DNA from: QHVT01 sp036389275 | Lineage (GTDB): Bacteria; Acidobacteriota; Thermoanaerobaculia; Gp7-AA8 | Reading direction: 5' to 3' | Length of the DNA: 64,000 bases | NCBI GenBank assembly: GCA_036389275.1 | Contig: DASVQE010000106.1 | Location: forward strand, 11,233-75,232 | Shown here: positions 1-8,514 of the stretch, piece after piece | Position numbering within the stretch: the stretch's first letter is position 1 | How the letters are laid out: each line of letters opens with the position of its first letter | The notes under the pieces: model-generated | Databases searched by the model: none | What the model saw: the letters and a program-made list of their open reading frames with translations, nothing else | Told to the model about the DNA's origin: nothing | Made by a program: the position numbers and the translations under genes

Positions 1-5
1 CCGCA

Positions 6-1706
6 GTGAGGTACGTAGCCGTCATCGCCGGCATCTCGCTGCTTCTGCAAGAGGTGCTGGTGCGACTTGCATTCGGTCTCGGATTGCCGTCGGGCATCGG
101 CTGGCTCGCGTTGGGCTGGGCGGAGTGGATCGTCCTCACTCCGCTGGTGATTCGCGTGGCCACCGCCGTCCCGTATCGCCGCCGCCAGACGTGGCGATTC
201 CTCGGCATCCATCTGGTCGCCGCTCTCGTCTTCCATGCGGTTCACCTGGCCGTCTACACGGCCATATTCGTGGCCGTTTGCGGGCCGCCACCTTCGCCGG
301 GACCATCGCTGTGGCAGATTCTGCTGTGGTGGATCCCCGTCCACATGCTGATGGATTTCCTTGTCTATGGCGTGACGGTGGTGGCCACGCAGATGTCGCT
401 CTATCTGCGAGCGTCGGCACGGCGGGAACAGGAACGGCTCGCGCTGGAGCGGTCGCTGGCGCAGGCCGCCCTCGATCGGCTCCATCTCGAATTACCAGTC
501 CACGTCGTCAGCGAGCGGCTCCTGCAGATCGAACGAACCATCGCCGTCGACGCCGACCGCGCCGAACTGATGATCGAGGAGTTCGCCGCGTCACTGCGTG
601 AGTCGCTGAACGTCGCCACTGTGCATGCAGCGATCGAGGAAGTGGCGCAGGACGAAGCGGAATGGGAAGAGGAGCTCGCGCCAGCCGGGCGGCAATGGTC
701 GCTTCCACTCCGCCTCCTGCTGTTGTTCAGCATCCTTCCCGCGTACGAGTTCCTCTGGAGCGTGCTTCAGGCGGTGTTTGCGATCTGGAGAAACCAACCG
801 CTGTCGTGGGCGCCGGTGCTTTGGGCGGCCACGCTGGCAGTCGAGTTCTTCCCCGTAACGCTGGCCATGGTATGGCTGGGCAGGCGCGTGCAACGCGTCT
901 GGCCGCTGATCCTGATCGCAACCTTCGCCCCATGGTTGTGGGGCGCAACACTCGCGAGCCTGTGGCAAGCCGTCGGGTTTCCGCGCGACCCCGACCGTGC
1001 GCTCTTCGGTCCCTTCGATCCGGTCTTCTTCCTCGGCGTCGGGCTGGCGACCCTGGCGCACTCGCGCTACCGCGAGGCCGCCGCCGCGGCCGCGAAGGTC
1101 GCGGAGTTGGAAACGTCGATGCTGCGTACGCGCGGGACCCTTCTTCGATTGCAACTGAACCCTCACTTCCTCTTCAACTCGCTCAACTCCGTCGCCGCGC
1201 TGCTCGAGGACGACGCCTCCACCGCCCAGCGCATGGCCGCGGAGCTGCGGCACTTCGTCGTGCGCGTGCTCGAGCGCTCGGATCGGGAGGAAGTGCCGCT
1301 CCGCGAGGAGCTCGACTCGCTCGCCGCGTACCTCGCCATCGAGAACATCCGCTTCGACGGACGCGCGGAGCTCGCCATCGACGCGAGCGACGCCGCCGAA
1401 GGTGCGCTCGTGCCCAGCTTCCTCCTGCAGCCGCTCGTGGAAAACGCCCTGCGCCACGGCCTCCCACCCGAGACCGGCGGCTGCGTGTCCGTGCAGGCGA
1501 CGGTCCGTCACGACCGAGTGCACATCGCCGTCGAAGACGACGGCCGCGGAAACGGCAGCGACCTACCAGCCCGCGAAGGCCTCGGCCTCTCGAACACGCG
1601 AGCGCGCCTGGAGCAAATGTACGGCGGCGAGTTCTCCCTCGACATCTCCGCGCGCCGGGACGGATTCGCACTCGCGATCGCGCTTCCGTACCGCATCGCG
1701 TCGTGA
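6..1706 (+). CDS. LytS/YehU-type sensor histidine kinase
   Basis: Membrane-bound histidine kinase of the LytS/YehU (His_kinase, HATPase_c_5) class, which normally phosphorylates a LytTR response regulator. A first block of hydrophobic helices covers about residues 5-135. A coiled, charged segment follows, then a second membrane block at about 230-360. The phospho-acceptor region reads LNPHFLFNSLN with His387. The C-terminal ATPase shows the N-box (VENALRHG) and the G-boxes (EDDGRGNG, GLGLSNTRARL). The start used is the GTG at 6. The window begins just upstream, so a longer N-terminus cannot be excluded. No response regulator lies downstream; a partner would have to lie to the left of the window. 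The ligand is unknown. Confidence 0.85.
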   Translation: MRYVAVIAGISLLLQEVLVRLAFGLGLPSGIGWLALGWAEWIVLTPLVIRVATAVPYRRRQTWRFLGIHLVAALVFHAVHLAVYTAIFVAVCGPPPSPGPSLWQILLWWIPVHMLMDFLVYGVTVVATQMSLYLRASARREQERLALERSLAQAALDRLHLELPVHVVSERLLQIERTIAVDADRAELMIEEFAASLRESLNVATVHAAIEEVAQDEAEWEEELAPAGRQWSLPLRLLLLFSILPAYEFLWSVLQAVFAIWRNQPLSWAPVLWAATLAVEFFPVTLAMVWLGRRVQRVWPLILIATFAPWLWGATLASLWQAVGFPRDPDRALFGPFDPVFFLGVGLATLAHSRYREAAAAAAKVAELETSMLRTRGTLLRLQLNPHFLFNSLNSVAALLEDDASTAQRMAAELRHFVVRVLERSDREEVPLREELDSLAAYLAIENIRFDGRAELAIDASDAAEGALVPSFLLQPLVENALRHGLPPETGGCVSVQATVRHDRVHIAVEDDGRGNGSDLPAREGLGLSNTRARLEQMYGGEFSLDISARRDGFALAIALPYRIAS

Positions 1707-1870
1707 AAGAGCACACGCGCCGGTTCGCACGAACTCCGTAACTCTGCATTCCAGCGCCGCAGCCCGTCCCCAGCAGCCCCAACCGGATGTCATTCTCGTT
1801 CGGGCCGCTTTCTTTTTATTGCGGTGGGTGTGGAAAACCTGACGGCCGTCACTCCTACGGTATACCCCCA

Positions 1871-3028
1871 ATGGATCTCCTTACCTATTTGAACGAATGC
1901 CGTGGGCTCGTGACGGAGGAGATCTGCAAGATCATCCCTGCCGATGAGCGGTACCAGTCGATCCTCTACGACCTGATGCTCGATTACCCGTTGCGCGAGG
2001 GAAAAGCGCTGCGGCCGGCCCTATGCATCGCCGTGTGCCGCGCCCTCGGCGGGAAGCTCGACTCGGTGCTGCGGTCCGCGGCGGTGCTCGAGCTCTACCA
2101 CAACGCGTTCCTCATTCATGACGACATCGAAGACGAGTCGCTGATGCGTCGCGGGTCGCCGACGCTACAGCGGCAGCACGGCGTTCCCATCGCCGTGAAT
2201 GTGGGCGACGCCATGCTCGCACTCACGCTGAAGCCGTTGCTCGACAACATCGCCCTGCTCGGACTCGGGCCGGCGCTGCGCATCCTCGAAGCGGTTTCGC
2301 ACATGGTGCAGGAGTCCGTTCACGGACAGGCCCTGGAGCTCGACTGGGTGCGCCGCTCGGAGTGGGACATCGACGAAGACGACTACGTGCGCATGGTCGT
2401 CCTCAAGACCGGCTGGTACAGCTTCATCACGCCCGTGCTCATCGGCGGCATTGCCGGAAAGCTCGACGCGGAGCGCCTCGGCGAGCTCGCAGAGTTCGCG
2501 CGGCTGCTCAGCGTTGCCTTTCAGATCCAGGACGACATCCTCAACCTCGACGGCGATCTGGCCGGCTACGGAAAAGAGATCGGCGGCGACTTGTGGGAAG
2601 GCAAGCGCACGGTCGTTCTGCTTCATCTCATGAGATGTGCGGACGAGGAAGCGCGCGCGGAGGTGCGGCGCATCCTGGAGTTGCCGCGGCCGGCCGATCC
2701 GCGGTCGAACGGCAACGGTCACGACGCGATCTCCGAGGCGTTGCTCAGCGAGCTCGTTGACGACGGCCAGCTCACCGAACAGGGGAGCGCGCGTCTTCGC
2801 GAGGCGATCGATCGCAATCGTCCGCGCCACAAGACCGAAGAGGAGATCGAGCGGCTGATGGCGCTCATCCGCCGTCACGGCAGCATCGAGTACGCGCGCG
2901 GCGTCGCGCGCCGCTGGACCGAGGAAGCGCGCGCCCAGCTCGAGAAATGCAGCGCATGGATGATTCCGTCGGTTCACCGCAGTGTCCTCGAGGAGCTCGT
3001 GGCCTATGTCTACTCTCGGATACGTTGA
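1871..3028 (+). CDS. Polyprenyl diphosphate synthase
   Basis: Trans-isoprenyl diphosphate synthase (FPPS/GGPPS family) that condenses IPP onto allylic diphosphates. The first aspartate-rich motif DDIED is at residues 84-88 and the second region QIQDDILN at 218-225. The conserved basic GKALRP segment is near residue 45. The ATG at 1871 (MDLLTYLNEC) is preferred to an upstream in-frame start because family similarity begins there. The first motif lacks the two-residue insertion of bacterial short-chain FPPS, and Ala sits five residues before it. Product length is therefore not assigned; C20 or longer is plausible. The protein is about 385 residues with an extended C-terminus. It is the first gene of an overlapping run that also contains IPP isomerase, so it probably supplies the prenyl backbone for that pathway. 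Confidence 0.88.
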   Translation: MDLLTYLNECRGLVTEEICKIIPADERYQSILYDLMLDYPLREGKALRPALCIAVCRALGGKLDSVLRSAAVLELYHNAFLIHDDIEDESLMRRGSPTLQRQHGVPIAVNVGDAMLALTLKPLLDNIALLGLGPALRILEAVSHMVQESVHGQALELDWVRRSEWDIDEDDYVRMVVLKTGWYSFITPVLIGGIAGKLDAERLGELAEFARLLSVAFQIQDDILNLDGDLAGYGKEIGGDLWEGKRTVVLLHLMRCADEEARAEVRRILELPRPADPRSNGNGHDAISEALLSELVDDGQLTEQGSARLREAIDRNRPRHKTEEEIERLMALIRRHGSIEYARGVARRWTEEARAQLEKCSAWMIPSVHRSVLEELVAYVYSRIR

Positions 3029-3647
3029 CGTCCTGCGGCTGCTCGACGAAGTCAACCGCATCGGTCAAACGCAGACGCTGAAGATCGTTCTCGACTCGAT
3101 CGCCGGCGCATCGCCGCGCGTCGAAACGGAAACGGCGGCCGCAGGTGCGCCGGTCAATGCGGCCACGCCGACGTTCGACGTCATCCGCACGCAGAGTCTT
3201 CTGTATGAGGAGACGCAGCGCTTGCGGAACGTTCTGCTGCAACGTCTTCACGAGATCCATCGGGGCGCGGCTCCTGCGCCTCCGCCGCCACCCGTCGCGC
3301 CCGAACCGGGCGAATGGACCGACGCCGACATCCTCGAGCTTCTCAATGACGCGCAGATGGCGCTGCTCAAACATCCCACCGCCGCACAAGCCGCGTTCGC
3401 GGCGCTCGTGCGCGAGGGACGTCGCTACGCGGAGACCGAGAGCGGAAAAAAGTGGCTGGAAGTGCTCGGCGCGTCCGACCTCATGCGCCGCGCGCGATGG
3501 GTGTGGGAGACCACATCGCTGAACATGCTCGAAGAGGATGCTGAAACGATCGTGCCGTCGACATACCTCGAAGCACTTCTCCGCGCAGCCGACGCGCTGA
3601 GCATGGAGGATCTCCTCGGCAAAGTGAAGGGGATGGGACATGAGTGA
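3006..3647 (+). CDS. Hypothetical protein of the isoprenoid operon
   Basis: I do not recognise this 213-residue protein. It starts at the ATG at 3006 (MSTLGYVDVL), 23 bases inside the end of the polyprenyl synthase gene. The protein looks soluble and mostly helical. It has an Ala/Pro-rich linker near residues 90-105 (a run of five prolines) separating two helical parts. There is no signal peptide, no membrane segment and no obvious catalytic motif. It overlaps both neighbours, so it is very likely translated with them. A scaffold or accessory role for the membrane-associated enzymes downstream is possible, but that is inference from position only. Confidence 0.7.
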   Translation: MSTLGYVDVLRLLDEVNRIGQTQTLKIVLDSIAGASPRVETETAAAGAPVNAATPTFDVIRTQSLLYEETQRLRNVLLQRLHEIHRGAAPAPPPPPVAPEPGEWTDADILELLNDAQMALLKHPTAAQAAFAALVREGRRYAETESGKKWLEVLGASDLMRRARWVWETTSLNMLEEDAETIVPSTYLEALLRAADALSMEDLLGKVKGMGHE

Positions 3648-3939
3648 CGCGCCTGCCGGCATCGGCGAGCTGCGTTACGACTTCGTCGAGCGCAACACCG
3701 CGTTGTTCCTGCTTCTCGGCATTCTGTCGGTGGGGGAGCGTCTCGAGAGAACCGTTCTGTCCGGCGGCGTGCGAGACGGACGACCGGCAGCCGCCAACAC
3801 CAGGCTCGATTACTTCACTCTCGGCCTGATCGCGCTCACCGAGCGCATCTCCGCGATGGCCGCGCATTTCGCGCAAGCGGTGCCTGAGCGTGAAGCGAGC
3901 GACGAGGTCCCGCGCGTGGATGGGGATCTGATGCGATGA
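3640..3939 (+). CDS. Small hypothetical protein, isoprenoid operon
   Basis: A 99-residue protein without recognised family. The ATG at 3640 overlaps the preceding stop by eight bases, and its own end overlaps the next start (3936) in an ATGA arrangement. It contains a moderately hydrophobic segment (NTALFLLLGILSV) near residues 19-31 and a second amphipathic helix (LGLIALTERISAMAAHF) near 60-80. It could be a small membrane-associated helical subunit. Coupling to both neighbours is the main reason to accept it as a gene. Confidence 0.65.
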   Translation: MSDAPAGIGELRYDFVERNTALFLLLGILSVGERLERTVLSGGVRDGRPAAANTRLDYFTLGLIALTERISAMAAHFAQAVPEREASDEVPRVDGDLMR

Positions 3940-4976
3940 CCGCCCGCATTTCCAACATGCTCACCAGGAGCGACTACTTCCGCCGCTCTCCCTCGCGGCT
4001 GGCCGGGCCGGCCGAGCATAAGGAGTGGCAGCACTTCATCCTCCATACGCAGGACGTGCACCTGCTCATCAACTTCAGTCTCGTCGACGACCGCTACGCG
4101 CCCGACCGCAGGCGCGGCGAGATCGCCCGCCTGATCGTTCTGGCGCGCGGGACGGAGTGGGATGGCGACGTCGACACGTTCCAGGCCGCCGAGGTGGCCG
4201 TGCCGGCGGGACGGATCGAGGCGCGATTCGGTGAGAGCTGGATGCGCTTCGAAGACGGTCGCTATCACCTCAAGGTCGTCCTGCGCGACCGGCCCATTAC
4301 GGCGGAGCTGGAGATGGAGCCGACCATCGTGCCGACCATGTCCAGCAATCAGCCGCTCTCGCGCACACGAAACATCTCGTGGCTCTTCGTGCCGCGGCTC
4401 GTGTGCCGCGGCCGCGTCACGGTCGGCGACCGCACCATCGAAGTCGACAACGCGCCCGGCTATCACGATCACAACTGGGGTCACTTCCGCTGGGACGACG
4501 ACTTCTCCTGGGAGTGGGGCTCCGCACTGCCGCTCGATCCCGCCAATCCCTGGAGCGTGGTCTACATGCGCATGTGCGATCGCGGCCGCTCGCTCTGCCG
4601 TTCGCAGGCGCTCTACATCGGATACGGCGAAGAGCAGTTCCGCTTCTTCCGCGATCAGGATCTGCGCGTGACCCTGATCGGCCGGCTCGAGCAGGAGCGT
4701 TGCCTCAAGGTCCCGCGGGTGATGGCGATGCTTTCTCCCGGCACGGCGAAGGATCTGCCGGCGGAGCTGATCGTCACCGCGCGCGCCGGAGGTGATCACG
4801 TGGAGATGCACTTCCGTCTCGAGGATGTCTCGCAACTGGTCCTGCCGAGTGAGATGCGTCTCGACGGCGTAACCACGATCAACGAAGTGAGCGGCAACGT
4901 AACGATGCGCGGAACCATCAAAGGCCGGACGGTCGAGATGGATGGTCCCGGCGTCTTCGAGTTCATCCGTGACTGA
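3936..4976 (+). CDS. CrtC/AttH-like lipocalin-fold protein
   Basis: A 346-residue protein resembling the hydroxyneurosporene synthase (CrtC) / AttH superfamily, whose members hydrate carotenoids or act on terpenoid-like substrates. The best marker is the GYHDHNWGHF motif at residues 175-184, followed by a Trp/Asp-rich stretch (RWDDDFSWEWG). Both are typical of this double-lipocalin fold. No signal peptide is visible, although CrtC proteins are often membrane-associated. Its position between a prenyl synthase and an FAD desaturase-like enzyme fits a tailoring step such as hydration or cyclisation of a polyprenyl chain. The reaction is not deducible from sequence. Start ATG at 3936 overlaps the previous stop. 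Confidence 0.7.
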   Translation: MTARISNMLTRSDYFRRSPSRLAGPAEHKEWQHFILHTQDVHLLINFSLVDDRYAPDRRRGEIARLIVLARGTEWDGDVDTFQAAEVAVPAGRIEARFGESWMRFEDGRYHLKVVLRDRPITAELEMEPTIVPTMSSNQPLSRTRNISWLFVPRLVCRGRVTVGDRTIEVDNAPGYHDHNWGHFRWDDDFSWEWGSALPLDPANPWSVVYMRMCDRGRSLCRSQALYIGYGEEQFRFFRDQDLRVTLIGRLEQERCLKVPRVMAMLSPGTAKDLPAELIVTARAGGDHVEMHFRLEDVSQLVLPSEMRLDGVTTINEVSGNVTMRGTIKGRTVEMDGPGVFEFIRD

Positions 4977-5388
4977 GCCGAGCGTACAGGGTCTTCTCGC
5001 CGAATCGTTCGCCGTGCTGGCGGCCGAGACGCCGCCGGCGTGGCGGCGCTTCGTCGCGTCTCTCGACGGACGCGTGGTCGAGTTGCACGTCGATGACGAG
5101 CGCTTCGCGGTGGTCTTTGCGCGCGGCGACGCGGTGATCGAGGCTGCCGGCCGCGTCGCGGACGCGCGCATCGCCACGTCGCGCCAGACGATCCTCGACG
5201 TCCTCGACGCGCGCCTCAGTCTGCGCGACGCCGTGCTCGGCGACCGCCTCGAGGTCATCGCCCCGATGTCGATGATGGAGCCGTTGCACGAGGGCATCCT
5301 CGCCTACGTCCACGGCGGAGTGCGTTCGCCGTCGTTTCCCTCGCTGCTGATGCGCTTTCGCGGTTTGACCGAATGGAGGACAGCATGA
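4969..5388 (+). CDS. SCP2-like sterol/lipid-binding protein
   Basis: A 139-residue protein with the pattern of an SCP2 domain: an N-terminal helix, then a beta-sheet with alternating hydrophobics (GRVVELHVDDERFAVVFARG), and the common 'DARLSLRDAVL' segment before the C-terminal helix. SCP2 domains bind sterols and other hydrophobic ligands. I place the start at GTG 4969, which overlaps the upstream stop by eight bases (GTGACTGA); a longer in-frame start at 4942 would run deep into the previous gene. In this operon it could hold or pass a lipophilic isoprenoid intermediate between enzymes. The family call is by pattern and moderately certain. Confidence 0.65.
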   Translation: MTEPSVQGLLAESFAVLAAETPPAWRRFVASLDGRVVELHVDDERFAVVFARGDAVIEAAGRVADARIATSRQTILDVLDARLSLRDAVLGDRLEVIAPMSMMEPLHEGILAYVHGGVRSPSFPSLLMRFRGLTEWRTA

Positions 5389-7922
5389 CTGCAATCGATC
5401 CCGGTCCCGCCGAAGGCAATCGGCGATTTCTCGCCAGCGTGAATGTGTACGGCGCCGGCATCGCCGGCCTCTCGGCCGCGCACGAGCTGATCGAGCGCGG
5501 CTTCCGCGTCCGCATCATCGAATACGACCGGGCGATCGGGCCGGACGGAGACGAAGGACCGGCCATCGGCGGCCTCGCCCGCAATCAATACGTTCGCGCG
5601 CCGAAGCTCCTCTCGCCGCGATGGTGGGAGATCGACGCCGACGCGATCTGGACGGCTGAAGAATCGGACGATGCGCTGCTGCCGATCTACTTCGACCGCC
5701 AGAGCGCCGAGTTGACCGACGAGGCCAGGACATCGCTGCAGCGCGCCGCTACGGCGATCCAACGGAAGTTCGGAATGGTGGGCGTGCAGATCAGTAGCTC
5801 CGCCCGCGACGCCAAGAGCCCGAAACAGAATCGCACGCTCGGCGCGGCGCGCGCCGAAGCCATCAAAGCGACGTTGCGCGACGCGCTTCCCGGCATGACC
5901 GACGAACACTTCGCCGTCATCGAGGACGAGGCGCTGTACGAGACGTCCGACGAGCGCGGCGTGGCCATGGTCGGCATCGTCAAAGTGATCCTGCCGGGCG
6001 AGCACGGCTTTCACTTCTTTCCCGGGTACTACCGGCATCTCTTCGACACCATGCGCCGCACGCCGATCCTCGACGATCACGGACGCGAGACCACCCGCAC
6101 GGTCTACGACAACCTGACCGTGGCGCCCGACCAGAGCTTCGCCGTCGAGTCTCCGCAGCCGACCTCGCCCGACGAATCGCAGGACTACCTGCAGGTGGCG
6201 ATGCGCCTGCAGCGCTACCTCGTGACCTCTCCGGCGCGGCGCGCAGCCGAGCTCGAAGACATCTCCTGGTGGCAGTACCTGCAGGGCTGGAATCCGGCCA
6301 CGGGCGTGCCGCTGTACATCTACTCGCCTGCGTTCGCGCAGAACGTGAAGTTCTCCGGGCGCGTCCTGGCGGCGTTCGACGCGGAATGGGGCGACGCGCG
6401 CACGAACGGCGATACGTACATCCAGTTGCAGATGAACACATGGACGGGCGGGAAGACGTTCGACGGCATTCTCAACGGCGGCGAGACCGACGCCTGGTTT
6501 CTGCCGTGGAGGCGCTATCTCGAGTCGCGCGGCGTGACGTTCGTCAACGCCCGCCTTCAGGGTTTCGAGGTGGAAGGCGGCGTGTTGCGGGCGATGGTCA
6601 CTCCCTGGGGCGCGGACACCGCAGTCGCTGATGACGACGCGGACTATTTCATCTCCGCGACCGACGTCGCCAGCGCGGAGACGGTGACCTCGAAGCTTCC
6701 GGCGATCGGAGTGCCGGGAAGTCTGCGCGGCTACACGACCATCGTCGCGCCGTTTCCGCCGCTGATGGGCGAGGCCGATCCGGCGTGGGCGCGGGAAAAG
6801 ATCGTCCGCGATCCGCTCACCCAACCCGGTCTGCGCTACTGGGATCGCCTGCAGACGCTCTCGGGCATTCAGTATTTCTTTGCCAACGAGTTCAAGCTCG
6901 TGAGCGGCTACATGTACTTCACCGACGCGCCGTGGGCGCTGTCGTCGATCAATCCGCAACAATTCTGGACGCACCGTCCGACGCTCGAAACGGACGGATA
7001 CGTTTCCGTGATGAGCGTTGACATCGGCGACTGGCGCGCGCCGTCCAGAACGCCCACACTGCTCGGGCGAACGGCATGGAATTGCACGGAAGAAGAGATC
7101 GCGCGCGAAGTGTGGCGGCAGGTCACCACATCGTTGCTACGAAACACGCCCGACCTCATCCTCCCGCAGCCGGTCTGGTACAACGTCGATCAGAACATCG
7201 TCTTTGGCAAACCACCCTCCGGAACGCCCCGGAAAAACCTCACGCCTTATCAGATCCCGATCGTGGGCGACTGGAAGCGCCGTCCTGTCGGCGATCCGTG
7301 GGATCCGACTCCGACTCTGACGAATCTCAACGGTCCGATCGCCAAACTTCCTTCGGGCGTCACGCAAGCAAAGCACGGCGGCTACCTCGTGCATTGGGAC
7401 AAGCTCGTCTTCGCCGGAACGTACATGCGCACGTTCACGCGCATGACCACCATGGAATCGGCCAATGAGTCCGCGCGCCATGCGGTGAACGCGGTCATCG
7501 ATCATCTGGTCGACAAGCGCTATTGGACCGAGGTCGTCGCACGCGTCGCCCCTGCGACGGCGAATGCCGGCGAGCCGAACCTCAATAGCAATTTCACGCG
7601 CGAGTTCCCGCGGCCCAGTCCCGTCGGCGACTACTGCCGCATCTGGAATCCGGAGGAGAACGAGCTGCCGAGCGCAAGCGCGGCCCGCGACGAGGACGCG
7701 ATTCGATTCGCGTGCGGACTTCCGCACATCTGGGACGTCCTTGGTATCGAGCTGCCGGCTTCGACGGCGAGTTATCAACGCGCCATTCTCAAAGGCTGGT
7801 GGCCTCCGCCGTTCGATCCCGACGCCGCCGCCCGCGTGGCGGCGGCAATGCCGACGACCGAGTCGCTTTTCGAATCACTGGCGCGCATCCGACAAACTCT
7901 CGAGGACTCTTCCCATGAATGA
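5385..7922 (+). CDS. FAD oxidoreductase with OmpA-like insertion
   Basis: An 845-residue flavoprotein of the phytoene desaturase / amine oxidase type. The dinucleotide-binding motif GAGIAG is at residues 23-28, followed by the flavin acidic end (IIEYD). A second family block, GEHGFHFFPGYYRHL, is at about 205-219. Between these blocks, residues 98-203 look like an OmpA C-terminal (peptidoglycan-binding) domain: a YFDRQSAELTDEA strand-helix start and a later NRTLGAARAEAIKATL helix. That insertion accounts for part of the unusual length. The start is the ATG at 5385 with GGAGGA at 5375-5380; it overlaps the SCP2-like stop (ATGA). The likely role is desaturation or isomerisation of an isoprenoid. 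The C-terminal 150 residues are not assigned. Confidence 0.8.
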   Translation: MTAIDPGPAEGNRRFLASVNVYGAGIAGLSAAHELIERGFRVRIIEYDRAIGPDGDEGPAIGGLARNQYVRAPKLLSPRWWEIDADAIWTAEESDDALLPIYFDRQSAELTDEARTSLQRAATAIQRKFGMVGVQISSSARDAKSPKQNRTLGAARAEAIKATLRDALPGMTDEHFAVIEDEALYETSDERGVAMVGIVKVILPGEHGFHFFPGYYRHLFDTMRRTPILDDHGRETTRTVYDNLTVAPDQSFAVESPQPTSPDESQDYLQVAMRLQRYLVTSPARRAAELEDISWWQYLQGWNPATGVPLYIYSPAFAQNVKFSGRVLAAFDAEWGDARTNGDTYIQLQMNTWTGGKTFDGILNGGETDAWFLPWRRYLESRGVTFVNARLQGFEVEGGVLRAMVTPWGADTAVADDDADYFISATDVASAETVTSKLPAIGVPGSLRGYTTIVAPFPPLMGEADPAWAREKIVRDPLTQPGLRYWDRLQTLSGIQYFFANEFKLVSGYMYFTDAPWALSSINPQQFWTHRPTLETDGYVSVMSVDIGDWRAPSRTPTLLGRTAWNCTEEEIAREVWRQVTTSLLRNTPDLILPQPVWYNVDQNIVFGKPPSGTPRKNLTPYQIPIVGDWKRRPVGDPWDPTPTLTNLNGPIAKLPSGVTQAKHGGYLVHWDKLVFAGTYMRTFTRMTTMESANESARHAVNAVIDHLVDKRYWTEVVARVAPATANAGEPNLNSNFTREFPRPSPVGDYCRIWNPEENELPSASAARDEDAIRFACGLPHIWDVLGIELPASTASYQRAILKGWWPPPFDPDAAARVAAAMPTTESLFESLARIRQTLEDSSHE

Positions 7923-8514
7923 CGACCGCCGCGTTTCTTTCGACGACGAGCCGCTGATCGTCGTGGACGAGCACGACTCCGTTCTCGGCTTCCGCTCGAA
8001 GGCGGAGGTGCACAAAGGCGACGGCATTCTCCACCGCGCCTTTTCCGTGTTTCTCTTCAACGAGCGCGGAGAAATCCTCATGCAACAGCGCAGCGAGGGA
8101 AAGCCGCTCTGGCCGAATTACTGGTCGAACAGTTGTTGCAGTCATCCGCGCCGCGGCGAGGCCATGGCGGAGGCGATCCAGCGCCGGGTGGTTGAGGAGC
8201 TGGGCGTATCGGCCGAGGTCGAGTTTCTCTTTCGCTTTCAGTACCACGCGCCGTTCGGCGAGCGCGGCAGCGAGCGTGAGTTGTGCTCTGTCTTTTTCGG
8301 GCGCTGCGATGATGAGCTGGCGGTGAACGCGAACGAAATCGGGGAGTGGGAGTGGACCTCGGTCCGCCAGTTCGAATCGTGTCTCGCGCGCTGGCCGCAC
8401 CTGTACACGCCGTGGCTGAAGCTGGAATGGGCCCAAATCCGCCAGTCGCATTGGAATTTTGTCGAACGCTATGCGATGTATGTCGAGAAGGAATGCCACC
8501 CGTCCCGAGCGTAG
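7915..8514 (+). CDS. idi: Isopentenyl-diphosphate delta-isomerase, type I
   Basis: A type I (Nudix-fold) IPP isomerase of 199 residues, interconverting IPP and DMAPP. It shows the active-site cysteine region YWSNSCCSHP (Cys75 by alignment with the usual NSVCGHP), the Nudix-type helix GEAMAEAIQRRVVEELG at 81-97, the ERELC segment and the NEIGEWEW block holding the second catalytic acid. The start ATG at 7915 overlaps the preceding stop (ATGAATGA). Placement in an operon with a prenyl synthase indicates that the pathway controls its own starter-unit supply. ispH lies much further right at 58.7 kb. The last codons coincide with a 15-base sequence that also occurs in the inverted repeats at 52.1 kb. 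Confidence 0.93.
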   Translation: MNDDRRVSFDDEPLIVVDEHDSVLGFRSKAEVHKGDGILHRAFSVFLFNERGEILMQQRSEGKPLWPNYWSNSCCSHPRRGEAMAEAIQRRVVEELGVSAEVEFLFRFQYHAPFGERGSERELCSVFFGRCDDELAVNANEIGEWEWTSVRQFESCLARWPHLYTPWLKLEWAQIRQSHWNFVERYAMYVEKECHPSRA

